DNA of 64,000 nucleotides from Nannochloropsis salina CCMP1776 (taxonomy: Eukaryota > Sar > Eustigmatophyceae > Eustigmatales > Monodopsidaceae). Made by a program: the position numbers and the translations under genes. The stretch lies in the NCBI GenBank assembly GCA_004565275.1, contig SDOX01000183.1, positions 432,192 to 496,191 of the forward strand, written 5' to 3'. The notes beneath the pieces are model-generated. The model was not told the DNA's origin, did no database searches, and saw only the letters and a program-made list of their open reading frames with translations. Shown here one piece after another: positions 54,468 through 64,000 of this stretch (position 1 is its first letter; each line of letters begins with the position of its first letter).

Positions 54468-56894
54468 ATGCTAAGGTCATCAAGAGGTTATAGAAATTTT
54501 GAAAAATGTAAGTACCCAGTTAGATCCTGGTTCCTTACCGTCAGTCCGATGAGTGAGCTTTACTTCCGATCATTTTCACGGGATGGCTTGGTAGATTTCA
54601 TTTGATATTCCGTCCTATCACGCACAGCATCATCGATTGATCGCACCTCAAAACGGCTAGGTGTGGTCATATACCTCTCTTTCGCGTTGCTCTTAGGAGC
54701 TTTACCGTGGCTTCTGTGGCCTGGCACTGCTCCTCATGGGGATCGCACCGGACCAGGAAACATGCTGCTATTCGCAGTAGCTGAAAATAGTCCTGACTCA
54801 AATGCAGCGACTTTTCATGGCGCAGAGCCTGCAGCAGCGGAGCATAAACCCGCGACTTTAAGCACCCAAGCCGAGGACTTGAGGGATCCATTGATTGACG
54901 CTGAAAGAATTAGGGAGAAAGACGAAGGAAAGGATGAAATGGGAGAAATTGAGGAAACTCAGAACCAAAATGACGAAAAAGCTGGAAAGGAAGGAGGCGT
55001 CAAAGTAGCCGCTGAGAAGGTTGCCGCACCCGCAACCGAGGAGGAATTAGAAAAAATCGTCCAAGATGTTGAGGAAAATGAAATGAATTCAAGCAAAAAC
55101 AAGAAAGGTGAAGAAAAACTACCCGCTGCTGAACTCAACGGTGACGTGATGGATGTTCCTGACGCCAAGAAATTGGAAAAAGGGACAAAGGGATATAAGA
55201 AAGCGATAGCAGCGACCCTCAAATCAGAAGCTAAAAAAAAGAGAATGCCCCAAGAGAAGCGTCCAGACCAAACTGAAGCCGATGCCGAGAAGGATACCAG
55301 GGATCAATTGATTGTCAAAATAGCCAATAAAGAAACGGGTAAGGTGTTGGCAACTTCTGTCCGAAAGGCCGACAAGGACCCCTTTGTGCGCCTTGCACCT
55401 CAAGACCCGCACATCGACAAAACCCTGGCCAAGGAACGCCGTATGCGCGTGAAGGCGGCGATGAAACGAGCTTGGAATGCGTACCACGCCCACGCCTGGG
55501 GAAAGGATACGATTCTACCCATCTCCCTCACATCGGCGAACAGGTGGGGCGGTATGGCCATGACGATGCTTGACTCGCTTTCTACCCTGTGGGTGATGGG
55601 CCTGAAAGAGGAATTCGAGCAAGCGCGGGACTGGATCGCGGAAAACCTCAGCTTCAAAAGCGTGGGCCACATCTCGGTCTTCGAGACGAACATTCGGGCT
55701 TTGGGCGGCCTCCTGTCCGCCTTCGACCTGTCCAAGGACAAGGTCTTCCTGGAGAAGGCCGCGGAGCTCGGGGACATGCTCCTCCCAGCTTTTGACTCTC
55801 CCACCGGATTCCCGATCAACGGGCTCATCCTCTCCGCAGGCTTGCCCAGCGGCAGCCACCAGGCCTGCTTGGCCGAGTTCGGTACCGTGCAGCTCGAATT
55901 CAGGTACCTGAGCCACGCGACGGGAAATCCCATCTACGCGAAGAAGGCCATGCACGTCTATGAAAGGATGCACGAGGAGAGCGCTGACGTGGCTGAAAAA
56001 GGGCTTTTCAGGCTGGACTTCAACTCGGACACCGGCGCCTGGGGTGGGAAACACTACTCGGTGGGCGCGCGTGGTGACTCCTTCTATGAGTACCTCCTCA
56101 AGACGTGGCTGCAGGGCAACAAGAAGGAGACATGGCTTCGAGAGATGTTTGACGAGTCGGTGGACGGCGCGGAGGAGCTCTTGATCGCCAGAGGCCCAGG
56201 GGACAGACTTTACATCGCCAACAATGATAACGGGATGCAAGCCAAGCGCATGGAGCATCTCGCCTGCTTCTACCCTGGCACTCTCGCACTGGGGGCCGCG
56301 ACCCTGGAGACGAAAGGCGACGTGGTCCTCGAAAAGCGGGCCGCTCACTACATGGACCTGGCGCGGGAGCTCGGAGAAACCTGCTACCAGTTTGCAGGCG
56401 CACAAATGACGGGCCTGGCGCCCGATTCGGTGGTTTTCGACCAGGACGGCGTGCCGCAAGCCTCGGACCCGCGATACATCTTGCGGCCGGAGGTCGCCGA
56501 GTCCATGTACTACCTGCATCTGCTGGACGGGGACCCGAAGTGGCGCGAGTATGGCGCCAAGCTGTTCGAGGCCATCGACTTCTACTGCCGCACGAACGAG
56601 GCGTATGCTCAGGTCCGGCTCTCAAGCGGGCCATCAGGCAGGCGGAGCGTGGCTTTGCGGGGGGCGGAAAGGAAGCCTTCCGATGGAGGCGGGGAAGGAG
56701 CGTCGCAGGCCGAGCAGTCGGGGAAGGTAAAGGACATGGGGCTGGTGACTCAGGAGGACGACATGGAGTCATTCTTTCTGGCGGAGACCCTCAAGTACCT
56801 GTACCTCATCCAAGAGACAGAGCCGGGGGAGGTGGACCTGTCGCGTCAGGTCTTCAACACTGAGGCTCACCCTCTCCACATATTCGACGAATAG
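54468..56894 (+). CDS. GH47 class I alpha-1,2-mannosidase, type II membrane protein, 757 aa
   Basis: A 40-base first exon (54468-54507) joins in phase to 54661-56894. The N-terminus is short and cytosolic, then a signal-anchor (VVIYLSFALLLGALPWLLW, about 15-33), then an acidic, Lys/Glu-rich stem (to about 265) and the catalytic domain. GH47 blocks are clear: KRAWNAYHAHAWGKD, LTSANRWGGMAMTMLDSLSTLWVMGL, SVFETNIRALGGLLSAF, MQAKRMEHLACFYPGTLALG, ILRPEVAESMYYLHLL and DMESFFLAETLKYLYL with the final VFNTEAHPL. The enzyme trims alpha-1,2-mannose from N-glycans in the ER or Golgi. The stem and layout resemble Golgi MAN1 enzymes; ER MAN1B1-type function is not excluded. Confidence 0.93.
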
Positions 56895-57183
56895 CGGCAT
56901 AGGGATAGAAGTTGATAGCGGGATGACGGGTCATCCAGAGATATAGGACTTTAAAGGATGAGTATGTTTTTTTCCAAAGTCTACTCGCGGTCTCGTGACA
57001 AAGTGTGTGGGCTGTGACATGACTAAATTAACCGATTTCGTAAATTAAACCTGTCCCCTGCTTGTCATTTTATTCCTTCGCAAGCGAAATTTCACGCCAT
57101 AGGCCTTGCAAGTACAGAACGCGTGTAATCCTCGATTCTGGTCAATCGTGCTCCTTGTCTCCAACCCTTTCCGTTTGACTTAT

Positions 57184-58565
57184 TTACTTCCAGAGTTTCC
57201 TAATAGACATGTTCGAGTCGCTATCCTTCTTCATCACCTTTGCCACAGCCATTTCAAAGTCCTCCTGAGTCACGTGGATCCGCCTCTCTCGGAGGGCGAA
57301 CATTCCCGCCTCTGTGCAGACAGCCTTGCACTCCGCTCCCGAAGCGTTCGGCAGCTTCTCCGCAATGCTCTTCAAATTGATACCACGCATGAGATTCATC
57401 TTTCGGCTATGAATGGTCAAAATGTCTAGACGAGACGCCATGGTTGGGTGGGGAAACTCGATCTTACGATCGATACGCCCGGGGCGAAGGAGGGCGGCGT
57501 CCAGGATGTCGATGCGGTTCGTAGCCATCACTACCTTGATATTTTGCGCTGGCTCGAAGCCGTCCAGTTGATTCAAGAGCTCAAGCATGGTCCGCTGTAC
57601 CTCCGAGTCCCCACCCTCGCTTCCATCCACGCGCGAGGAACCGATGGAGTCGATCTCGTCCATGAAGATGATGGAGGGCGCCGCCTCCCGGGCCATCACG
57701 AAGAGTTCCCGCACCATGCGCGAGCCTTCTCCGATGTACTTCTGCACCAACTCCGCCCCCGATACCCGGATAAATGTGCAGTCCGTGTGGTGCGCCACGG
57801 CTCGAGCCAGCAGAGTCTTCCCTGTCCCGGGTGGGCTGTGCACAGAGAAGGGGGGAAGGGCAGAAGAGCGAGAGAATCATAAAAAGACATGTCAAAGGCC
57901 ATAGCAGCTGTACCTGGCTTCGTAGCTCTACTTTTCTGGCTCTACTTTTCTGTTCACGCTCCGCCCGCTCTCCTCCTTGTCACGCACCCGTACAGAAGCA
58001 CACCCTTAGGCTGAGCTACGCCCAAAGCCTCAAACAGCTCCGGATGCTTGATGGGCAGCTCAATAACCTCCTTGATTTCGCGGACCTGCTTGTCCAGCCC
58101 ACCAATCATGTCGTAGGTAGAGTCTGGCACCGCCTCCACCTTCATAAGGGAGACCAGCGGGTCGACTTTGGTGGGGAGGATCTTGTGGAGGGTGTACGAA
58201 TCGTTGCGCAGCGCGACGCGGGTGTTGGGTGTGCACTTGTTAATGTCCACATCCTTGTCCAGATCCACCACGTATTTTCCTTCAGGATTGACCTTGACCA
58301 GGACCTTGGTCTTCCCCATGGCTTTCACGACCTCCCCTACGTAGGAGCCCGGCTCTTGCAAGTGATGCAGCTCTTCCCGCAACAACCTCACCTTCGCATT
58401 CCACTCATTCCGTTGCGCCTTTAATCGTTGCAAATTCTGCGTCCTCTCTCTGACTACCACCTCCAGCTCATCGATCTTACTCAGATAGTACGACCGGACG
58501 CCCTTGTCCTCCCCTAAAGTAGTTGGGCCTGTGGGCCGGCTGCTCATGACCTTGGCAGTGGCCAT
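57184..58565 (-). CDS. RPT6: 26S proteasome regulatory ATPase RPT6 (PSMC5), 409 aa
   Basis: Two exons, 58565-57988 and 57835-57184, close in phase. The N-terminal coiled coil ([19 protein letters not shown]), the OB fold ([20 protein letters not shown]) and the AAA+ domain match RPT6: [14 protein letters not shown], Walker A GPPGTGKT (from residue 193), Walker B IIFMDEID, and [12 protein letters not shown]. The C-terminus ends KLWK as in animal RPT6. RPT6 is one of six ATPases that unfold substrates at the base of the 19S particle. The ATG at 58565 (MATAKVMS) was chosen over an upstream in-frame Met at 58643 because it gives the usual family length. Confidence 0.95.
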
Positions 58566-59121
58566 ATCTGTCCCTCCCCGCAAATATGCACAGTTTGACA
58601 GCTCCCTGCGGAAAGGGATATGTAGAGGACGGGAAACACTCATGAACGCGAATCGGATCGATGTTCTTCAGACATCAATTTGAAAAAGCGAAACGAAACG
58701 CTGTTATAGATGGGCTTCGAAGACTTCCTAAGCGCGAAGAAGCGATGCAAGCGAGAAAGCAAAGAGCAAAGACAATTAAGGGGGAGCACGAATTTCATCA
58801 CACGTCGTACATTCCAACAGCCATGAAAGCTGCCCTTTTCCCCCCATTCATGATGTGGGGCAGGCTTGGCACTCTCAATTTCTTATCCTCCGCTGCGGCT
58901 CGAGGAGGGGCCCTGGCGGTTGAGGTCTTTTCCATCACAGCCCCGCGTCATCACTCCTCGCCCGCACTTCAGCTTCCTCCTCCTGTTGCAGCGGAAAGCG
59001 TTCTCAGACTCATTGCTCATCTCATTCTGTTGTGCAGGCCGCTGCGGAGACATATCAAGGGAGAGGTAGTCTTAGAGCTGTATTTTGCAGCTTATTTCTG
59101 TCTTTAGCGCTCCAAAAGGGA
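58566..59121. promoter_or_regulatory. Divergent promoter region, RPT6 / MnmE
   Basis: A plus-strand frame from an ATG at 58661 to 59107 (148 codons) begins with a basic segment (RNAVIDGLRRLPKREE) and then becomes hydrophobic and nondescript. I do not recognise it, and it overlaps the MnmE leader, so I keep it as a possible upstream exon or chance frame, not as a gene. Confidence 0.35.
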
Positions 59122-61005
59122 ATGCGCGACAGCAAACGGCTTCCTCTCTCCTTTCTCCTCCTCGCCACCTTTCTACTACTTAAACTTGACATCACGATCA
59201 CAAAAAGCGCGGTGTCGACCGCTCAAATGGTTCCTTCGTTGATGAAAAGGCATAGTTGTGTCATGCCTTCCTTGACAGCGACAAGGCGCTCGTGTGGCTT
59301 TCTTCCTTCGAAATATTTCCCTACATCGACAGTACGAATAAGAAGCGAACGGTTGCGCTCGTATTACCCTGCACCAGCTCATCCTCTGACCTGCCAAAAA
59401 TTAAAAATACCATCTTTACAATCATTGTCGTCATTCCCATGTCCTGTTGACGTGCGGAAAAGGACCAGACTCGCTGCGACGCAAGTGCAAGAGAGGACAC
59501 CGCCAGTTGAAGATACCATTTTCGCGCTCTCTTCGGGCCAGGGCCGGGCCGGCGTGGCAGTTATACGTATATCTGGGCCCCAGGCAAAGGAGTGTTTAGC
59601 CATCCTCATGGATTCGCATAGCGGACATTCCTCCGCACCTTTCCCGGCGCCCCGCATGGCGTCCCTCCGGAAGCTCTACTCCCCTGTCGGACAGGAGGCA
59701 CTGGACCAAGCCATCGTCCTCTGGCTCCCAGGCCCCCGCTCCTTCACCGGCGAAGACACGGTGGAGCTTCACTGCCACGGCAGCCGAGCTGTCGTCCAGG
59801 GCGTGACAGAGGCCCTACTTGCCCTGGACAAGGGGGGCAAGGCTCGAGTCCGCCTGGCGGAGCCCGGTGAGTTCACCGAGCGAGCTTTCGCGAATGGGAG
59901 GATGGATTTGACGGAGGTAGAGGGCCTGGCCGACCTGATCGCGGCTGACACGGCCGCGCAGCGGAAACAGGCGTTGAAGCAGATGGGCGGGGCCTTGCGT
60001 CAGACGTACGAGGGGTGGCGGGAGGAGCTCAAGGTGTGCCTGGCCCATACGGAGGCGGTCATCGACTTCGGCGACGACGAGTTAGACGTGGACGAGGCCG
60101 CCTACGACGCCATCCGGCCCCGCGTGAGGAGGCTGAGCGAGGAGATGCGGCGCCATCTGGCGGACGGGGGGCGGGGGGAGGTGATCCGCGCGGGCATACG
60201 CGTCGCCATCGTGGGCCCGCCCAACGCAGGCAAGAGCACCATGCTCAACACCCTGGCGCGCAGGCCGGCCGCGATCGTCTCGCCCGCGGCGGGCACTACG
60301 CGGGATGTGGTGGAGGTCCAGTTGGACGTGGGGGGCCTGCCCGTACTGGTCAGCGACACGGCGGGCATCCGCGAGGCGGCGCGAGACCCGGTGGAGCAGG
60401 AGGGGATTCGGCGCGCGCGGGAGGCAGCGGGGCGGGCTCAGCTGACGGTGCTGGTCCTGGACGCCGCGGAGGTGCTGGGGCGAGAGGCCTTCGCGTCCCT
60501 GGCGGGCGTAGGGCCGTTCTTAAAGGACGCGCCGCCCGAGGACCTGGAGACGGTCCTTAGAGCGGTGGGGGGGGACGCGGGCGCTCTCCTTGTGCTGAAC
60601 AAGCGGGACACGGTGGAGGGCGAACACTTGCTGGAGCAGCTCCGATGTGCGGGGGCCGGGAAGGGAGGGACATCCACGGCCGCCTACTTGGTCTCCCTGT
60701 CCACTGGGGAAGGGGTGGAGGAGATGCTAGCAGGACTGCAGGCGCGGTTGGAGGAGGTGTTTGACAAGGATGGGACGGACGACGAGCGCGCGGAAGCCCC
60801 TGTCATCACCCGTGCGCGGCACCGCGTGCACGTGGAGCGATGCCTGGAGGCGCTGACGGCGTCCATGGGGGAACAGGGCCTGGGCTTGGATGTGGCCGCT
60901 GAGGAGCTGCGGATCGCCTCGACGGAGCTGGGGCGAATCACGGGGGCAGTGGACGTGGAGGAGGTGCTGGATGTGATATTCCGAGACTTTTGTATTGGGA
61001 AATGA
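59122..61005 (+). CDS. mnmE: tRNA-modification GTPase MnmE, organelle-targeted, 627 aa
   Basis: This is a single exon from the ATG at 59122. After an N-terminal extension of about 130 residues with an early hydrophobic stretch (LPLSFLLLATFLLLKLD), the MnmE tetrahydrofolate-binding domain starts at DTIFALSSGQGRAGVAVIR and continues through FTGEDTVELHCHG and EFTERAFANGRMDLTEVEGLADLI. The G domain shows GPPNAGKST (from 365), GTTRD, DTAGI and NKRD, and the protein ends with the conserved CIGK, with Cys624. MnmE works with MnmG (GidA) to modify U34 of tRNAs in bacteria and organelles. The hydrophobic start suggests plastid or mitochondrial import; which one is uncertain. It ends convergently, 131 bases from the UDG gene. 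Confidence 0.93.
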   Translation: MRDSKRLPLSFLLLATFLLLKLDITITKSAVSTAQMVPSLMKRHSCVMPSLTATRRSCGFLPSKYFPTSTVRIRSERLRSYYPAPAHPLTCQKLKIPSLQSLSSFPCPVDVRKRTRLAATQVQERTPPVEDTIFALSSGQGRAGVAVIRISGPQAKECLAILMDSHSGHSSAPFPAPRMASLRKLYSPVGQEALDQAIVLWLPGPRSFTGEDTVELHCHGSRAVVQGVTEALLALDKGGKARVRLAEPGEFTERAFANGRMDLTEVEGLADLIAADTAAQRKQALKQMGGALRQTYEGWREELKVCLAHTEAVIDFGDDELDVDEAAYDAIRPRVRRLSEEMRRHLADGGRGEVIRAGIRVAIVGPPNAGKSTMLNTLARRPAAIVSPAAGTTRDVVEVQLDVGGLPVLVSDTAGIREAARDPVEQEGIRRAREAAGRAQLTVLVLDAAEVLGREAFASLAGVGPFLKDAPPEDLETVLRAVGGDAGALLVLNKRDTVEGEHLLEQLRCAGAGKGGTSTAAYLVSLSTGEGVEEMLAGLQARLEEVFDKDGTDDERAEAPVITRARHRVHVERCLEALTASMGEQGLGLDVAAEELRIASTELGRITGAVDVEEVLDVIFRDFCIGK

Positions 61006-61136
61006 GCGTTTTTCGGGGCAGCTGTGGTGAGACGCTACGCAGAGAAAGCAAATAAAAGTATGTACTAATCTCCTGTCTCTCCTGAGCCGCTCTTGCCCCT
61101 AACCCCGTGCTTGCTTTTCACTGAGAACAACGCGCT

Positions 61137-61988
61137 TTATCCCTCCTTTCCTTGCTTTCCTGGAGCCCAAACCCCTTCCCCACCTCCGGCCCCCGCAAGC
61201 TCGTCGTACCGGCGCCTGACTGCCTGAATATCCTGCCACGTCAACCACTTAGGCCCCTCCACCTTCCGACTGGGGTTGCGGAGAAGATACGAAGGGTGGA
61301 ATATGGGCATGACCAGACGGGAGCCTTGACCATCCAGGCCCCCCTCGGTGCCGAAACGCCGCTCAAACCACTGCCCGCGGATCCGGGTGATCCCTTGCTT
61401 CTCCAGGGGGAGCAAGGCCTTGCAGGCACAGGCTCCTGCCAAGAGGATGATGAGAGGGTCGACAAGCCGGACGTTTTCCATGAGGTAGGGGAGGTACCAT
61501 GCCACTTCGGAGGCCGAAGGGGTCCGGTTGTTGGGCGGGCGCCGTAAGACGACGTTGGTGATGTAGACAGAGCTCTCGTCGAGCCCCACCGAAGCCAAGA
61601 TGGCGTCTAGCAGCTTCCCTGCCCGGCCCACAAAAGGTTTTCCTTCCATGTCCTCTGTCTCGCCGGGGGCTTCTCCAATCACCATGATCTTAGCCTTGGC
61701 GTTGCCTCGATGTATCACCACACGGGTCCCCTCAGCCTGGAGGGGGTCTCCTCTCAGCCCCCGCAAGGCTTGTACGAAATCTGCGTGGCCGGCATAGCGA
61801 GCGTCCGGCAGGGGGCTTACTGTTAACGAGGTTGGTGGGGTTGGAAGTTGTTCCGCAGCACTAGAAGGCGAGCGCTCGGCCGCACGCAAGAAAGTCACAG
61901 GCCGCACTGTGGGTCGTATAGCCGGCAGGAGAATGCCTCGTTGCAACGACCACGCTGTTCGCAGCTGTGTCAGCACTACCACAAGCAT
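61137..61988 (-). CDS. Family-4-like uracil-DNA glycosylase without iron-sulfur cysteines, 283 aa
   Basis: This is a single exon. Residues 1-40 are basic and acid-free and look like an organelle presequence. The catalytic domain shows GEAPGETEDMEGKPFVGRAG (from 105), ITNVVLRRPPNNRTPS and FHPSYLLRNP, the motifs of family 4 (UDGa) uracil-DNA glycosylases, which remove uracil from DNA. In the classical family four cysteines bind a 4Fe-4S cluster, two near the N-terminal start, one in a CRPP-type motif and one just after. Here the motif reads RRPP, the following position is Trp-Tyr-Leu, and no Cys pair precedes the first motif. The only Cys residues visible are Cys187 and Cys189. I infer a cluster-free variant, possibly acting in an organelle. 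Confidence 0.8.
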   Translation of the reverse strand: MLVVVLTQLRTAWSLQRGILLPAIRPTVRPVTFLRAAERSPSSAAEQLPTPPTSLTVSPLPDARYAGHADFVQALRGLRGDPLQAEGTRVVIHRGNAKAKIMVIGEAPGETEDMEGKPFVGRAGKLLDAILASVGLDESSVYITNVVLRRPPNNRTPSASEVAWYLPYLMENVRLVDPLIILLAGACACKALLPLEKQGITRIRGQWFERRFGTEGGLDGQGSRLVMPIFHPSYLLRNPSRKVEGPKWLTWQDIQAVRRRYDELAGAGGGEGVWAPGKQGKEG

Positions 61989-64000
61989 GCGAAGGATAGA
62001 CGCCCCGTGAAAATAATGCTGAAAAAGAAGGGGGGGATAATGTCAATAGAGCAATAGGAGTCACACAGTGGAAGGAACCCAGGGCGGGTGGTTAATGGCA
62101 TCAGCATACAAGGTGAGGTTTTCCAGCAACTTACGCGCGTTTTCATGCAGGCTCCTTCCCCTGGGTATTGTGAGGAACGACCCTGCGTGCAAAATATCCC
62201 TTAGTGCTGACTGCAAACGATCCTGTGGTGTGTAATGTGGAGATCATGTTTCTTGACGTTGATATTGGCCGGCTTGGCGAGCAGGGGCGATGCTCCATGC
62301 CGGGAAGGTCCTGTATCGTGTTGCGTCGAATACCATAAAGTTGTCTTTGATTAAGGCCTCCACTGTTGTATATGGATCATACATCCGTGAATTTTGGGAT
62401 TCAAAAATTTTGAGGCATAGCTTGACATTTTGTTATTTTTATGAGCCTTTGCAATGCGCCTACTCACGCTAGCTGAGGTCCCTCTGCGCGCGAGAGAACA
62501 GTGACGTTCAACAAGTTGGTCTCGCCAGTCAACCGGACTCGTGAGACCCGGGAAGGAGAATGCATGATAGAATTTCAGCTTTAAATCGTCACAAAGCGAT
62601 TGTAATTTATCAATGAATTGATGGAGAGCGACATAATGTCATTTGTGCCTACATTGGCAATGTTTACTTCATAGCATATATATTAAATACCTTTCTATTA
62701 TTTAATGGCGATTAATTGAATGCCATATTGAACATCTTCCCTCGAGAATAAATTGCATGAGATTAATATGTTTCAATGTTTGGGCAGTCGGTCTTTACTG
62801 TAAGTAGAAAGTCTAAATGACTAGAAGTACGCACACTGCTCCTATCGACGGAGGAATTTTGCCACCTGGCAGTAAATACTTCGGACGAAAATTTCATCAT
62901 TGTGAGTTGTAGAGAAGGAAGTCCTCCCGTGGACACACAAATTCAAACAATTCCCATACTTCTACATTCCAACAAGACTAATAACTATGGCCTGCGTCGT
63001 GCACCTCTATGTTCCGATTCAAGTCGTTAACAAGATTCAAGGAATCGTCAAAATTTACAAGGCTCAACCTCATACGTCTGGACGGATGTCTTGATCATCA
63101 TTAATGGTGACGTGTAGCTCTGCAATAGTATCTGCTCGTACAATCATCGTACCCAAATTAATGCAGCACACACTTTCCGGGTTTTTATTCGCTCGCTGGT
63201 TAATAAAACTTTTCAAGAGACCCGCGTACCTTTCTCGGTGATACATTATTACCTTCATCTTGTGCATGTTCATGTGTCTTCATTTATCCAACCATTTAAT
63301 TAAAGACATGTCTTTGCTATATATCTTTCATTTGATGCAAGTAGAGAACCTCGGAGGAGCTCAGAGGAGACCATATACTTATGCTTGGATTTCACGCTGT
63401 TTCTCAGGAAATGCTGTGCTGGGTGAAGATTGTGTGTAATTCTTCAATTGCCCCTTTTGTATTCCCTATCTGAAACCAAGCTTAAATTTCATAAATTCAT
63501 TGATTTGAGGATGTTGTGAGCAGAGTTCCTTGGTGATAAAGAGAAATGTAGAGGTGAACGGATTCGGATAGGGAACCTATATGGGCCAAAGGAAGAAAGC
63601 TTAGCGCAAATTGTTTGCCCTAACTATCCTACAGCTCGCAATCAATGATTTTGGGCCATTATAGAAATGATTAGTGTGTATAAGAAGCAATTAATGATGA
63701 GGATAGCCTTTTAAAGACCAAATAAGGACAATCAAAGCGGGGAAAAGGGCTCGGACTCGGATACTTTCCATCGCCCGAGCAACGTCTCAGCATTCCTTGC
63801 GCCTGAAAGCCTCCTGTGCTATTTTTGCTTCCTATAGGCATTGTTTCATCGGCCACAGAGAGAAATTTACCGATAGATCTCCATCAAGAGCATGCTATAA
63901 GGTCTTTAATATAAAATATATGTGTTAAATTGGTGAATAGAGTTTCGTTGGTCTCCCATTCATCACGAAAGCGGGCGGTACCGCGTTCTAGGACCATTAC
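61989..64000. other. 2-kb AT-rich stretch with no supported gene
   Basis: The base composition shifts to AT-rich beyond about 62200. Only short open frames occur, such as a minus-strand one at 63070-63273 (67 codons, with an ATG) whose residues (FINQRANKNPESVCC) look protein-like but match nothing I know. It could be an exon of a gene extending past the window. There is no tRNA-like fold, long repeat or mobile-element signature. Confidence 0.4.

Noticed and set aside
58661-59107. 148-codon plus-strand frame between RPT6 and MnmE
   Set aside because: Starts with a plausible basic segment but becomes nondescript and overlaps the MnmE leader; there is not enough evidence to call it a gene.

Overview
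The window is nuclear DNA from a eukaryote with a compact genome. Most genes are split by short GT-AG introns of about 50-260 bases. Neighbouring genes alternate strands, with shared divergent promoters of a few hundred bases and short convergent 3' gaps. At least five predicted proteins begin with a signal peptide that ends just before or at a phenylalanine (VQC-F, VQS-F, SWA-F, VLA-F, HAA-F). That is the bipartite plastid-targeting signature of algae with secondary red-type plastids. Together with the high GC, the gene density and the gene set (tocopherol methyltransferase, fibrillin, Tic22, plastid S1 protein), this points to a photosynthetic stramenopile. A Nannochloropsis-like eustigmatophyte is my best guess; this is inference, not an alignment. 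I see no credible tRNA, rRNA, CRISPR array, transposon or virus-derived element.

Left part (1-16 kb): a partial unknown gene at the edge; an unknown protein with a possible N-myristoylation start; a stand-alone type II thioesterase; a MiaB-type tRNA methylthiotransferase carrying an N-terminal parvulin domain and a plastid presequence, which is the most unusual gene here; a DEAH-box RNA helicase with an RS-rich N-terminus; the nucleoporin NUP88; a one-domain fibronectin III protein; and an F-box/WD40 protein.

Middle (17-45 kb): gamma-tocopherol methyltransferase-like enzyme, transcriptional-type cyclin, V-ATPase subunit D, a probable Mediator MED21, the multi-RRM ribosome-assembly factor NOP4/RBM28, a fibrillin, MO25/CAB39 with a large serine-rich insertion, an unknown protein, the autophagy kinase ATG1, a cytosolic-type fructose-1,6-bisphosphatase, a large secreted PLC/GDPD-like protein, the splicing factor WBP11 (interrupted at a C homopolymer) and RTF2.

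Right part (46-64 kb): Tic22-like import protein, plastid S1-domain protein, ESCRT-II VPS36, a phosphoglycerate mutase with a mitochondrial-looking presequence, a pepsin-type aspartic protease, a GH47 alpha-mannosidase, proteasome ATPase RPT6, tRNA GTPase MnmE, and a family-4-like uracil-DNA glycosylase lacking iron-sulfur cysteines. The last 2 kb is AT-rich and holds nothing I can recognise.

The genes are mostly housekeeping and do not form a single pathway. Recurring themes are organelle translation and tRNA modification (MiaB, MnmE, S1), plastid biogenesis (Tic22, fibrillin, tocopherol), RNA processing (helicase, WBP11, NOP4) and membrane/protein turnover (ATG1, VPS36, RPT6, aspartic protease). 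Exon models were built by hand from splice consensus, reading phase and family resemblance. Where all phases close and the family fits, confidence is high.
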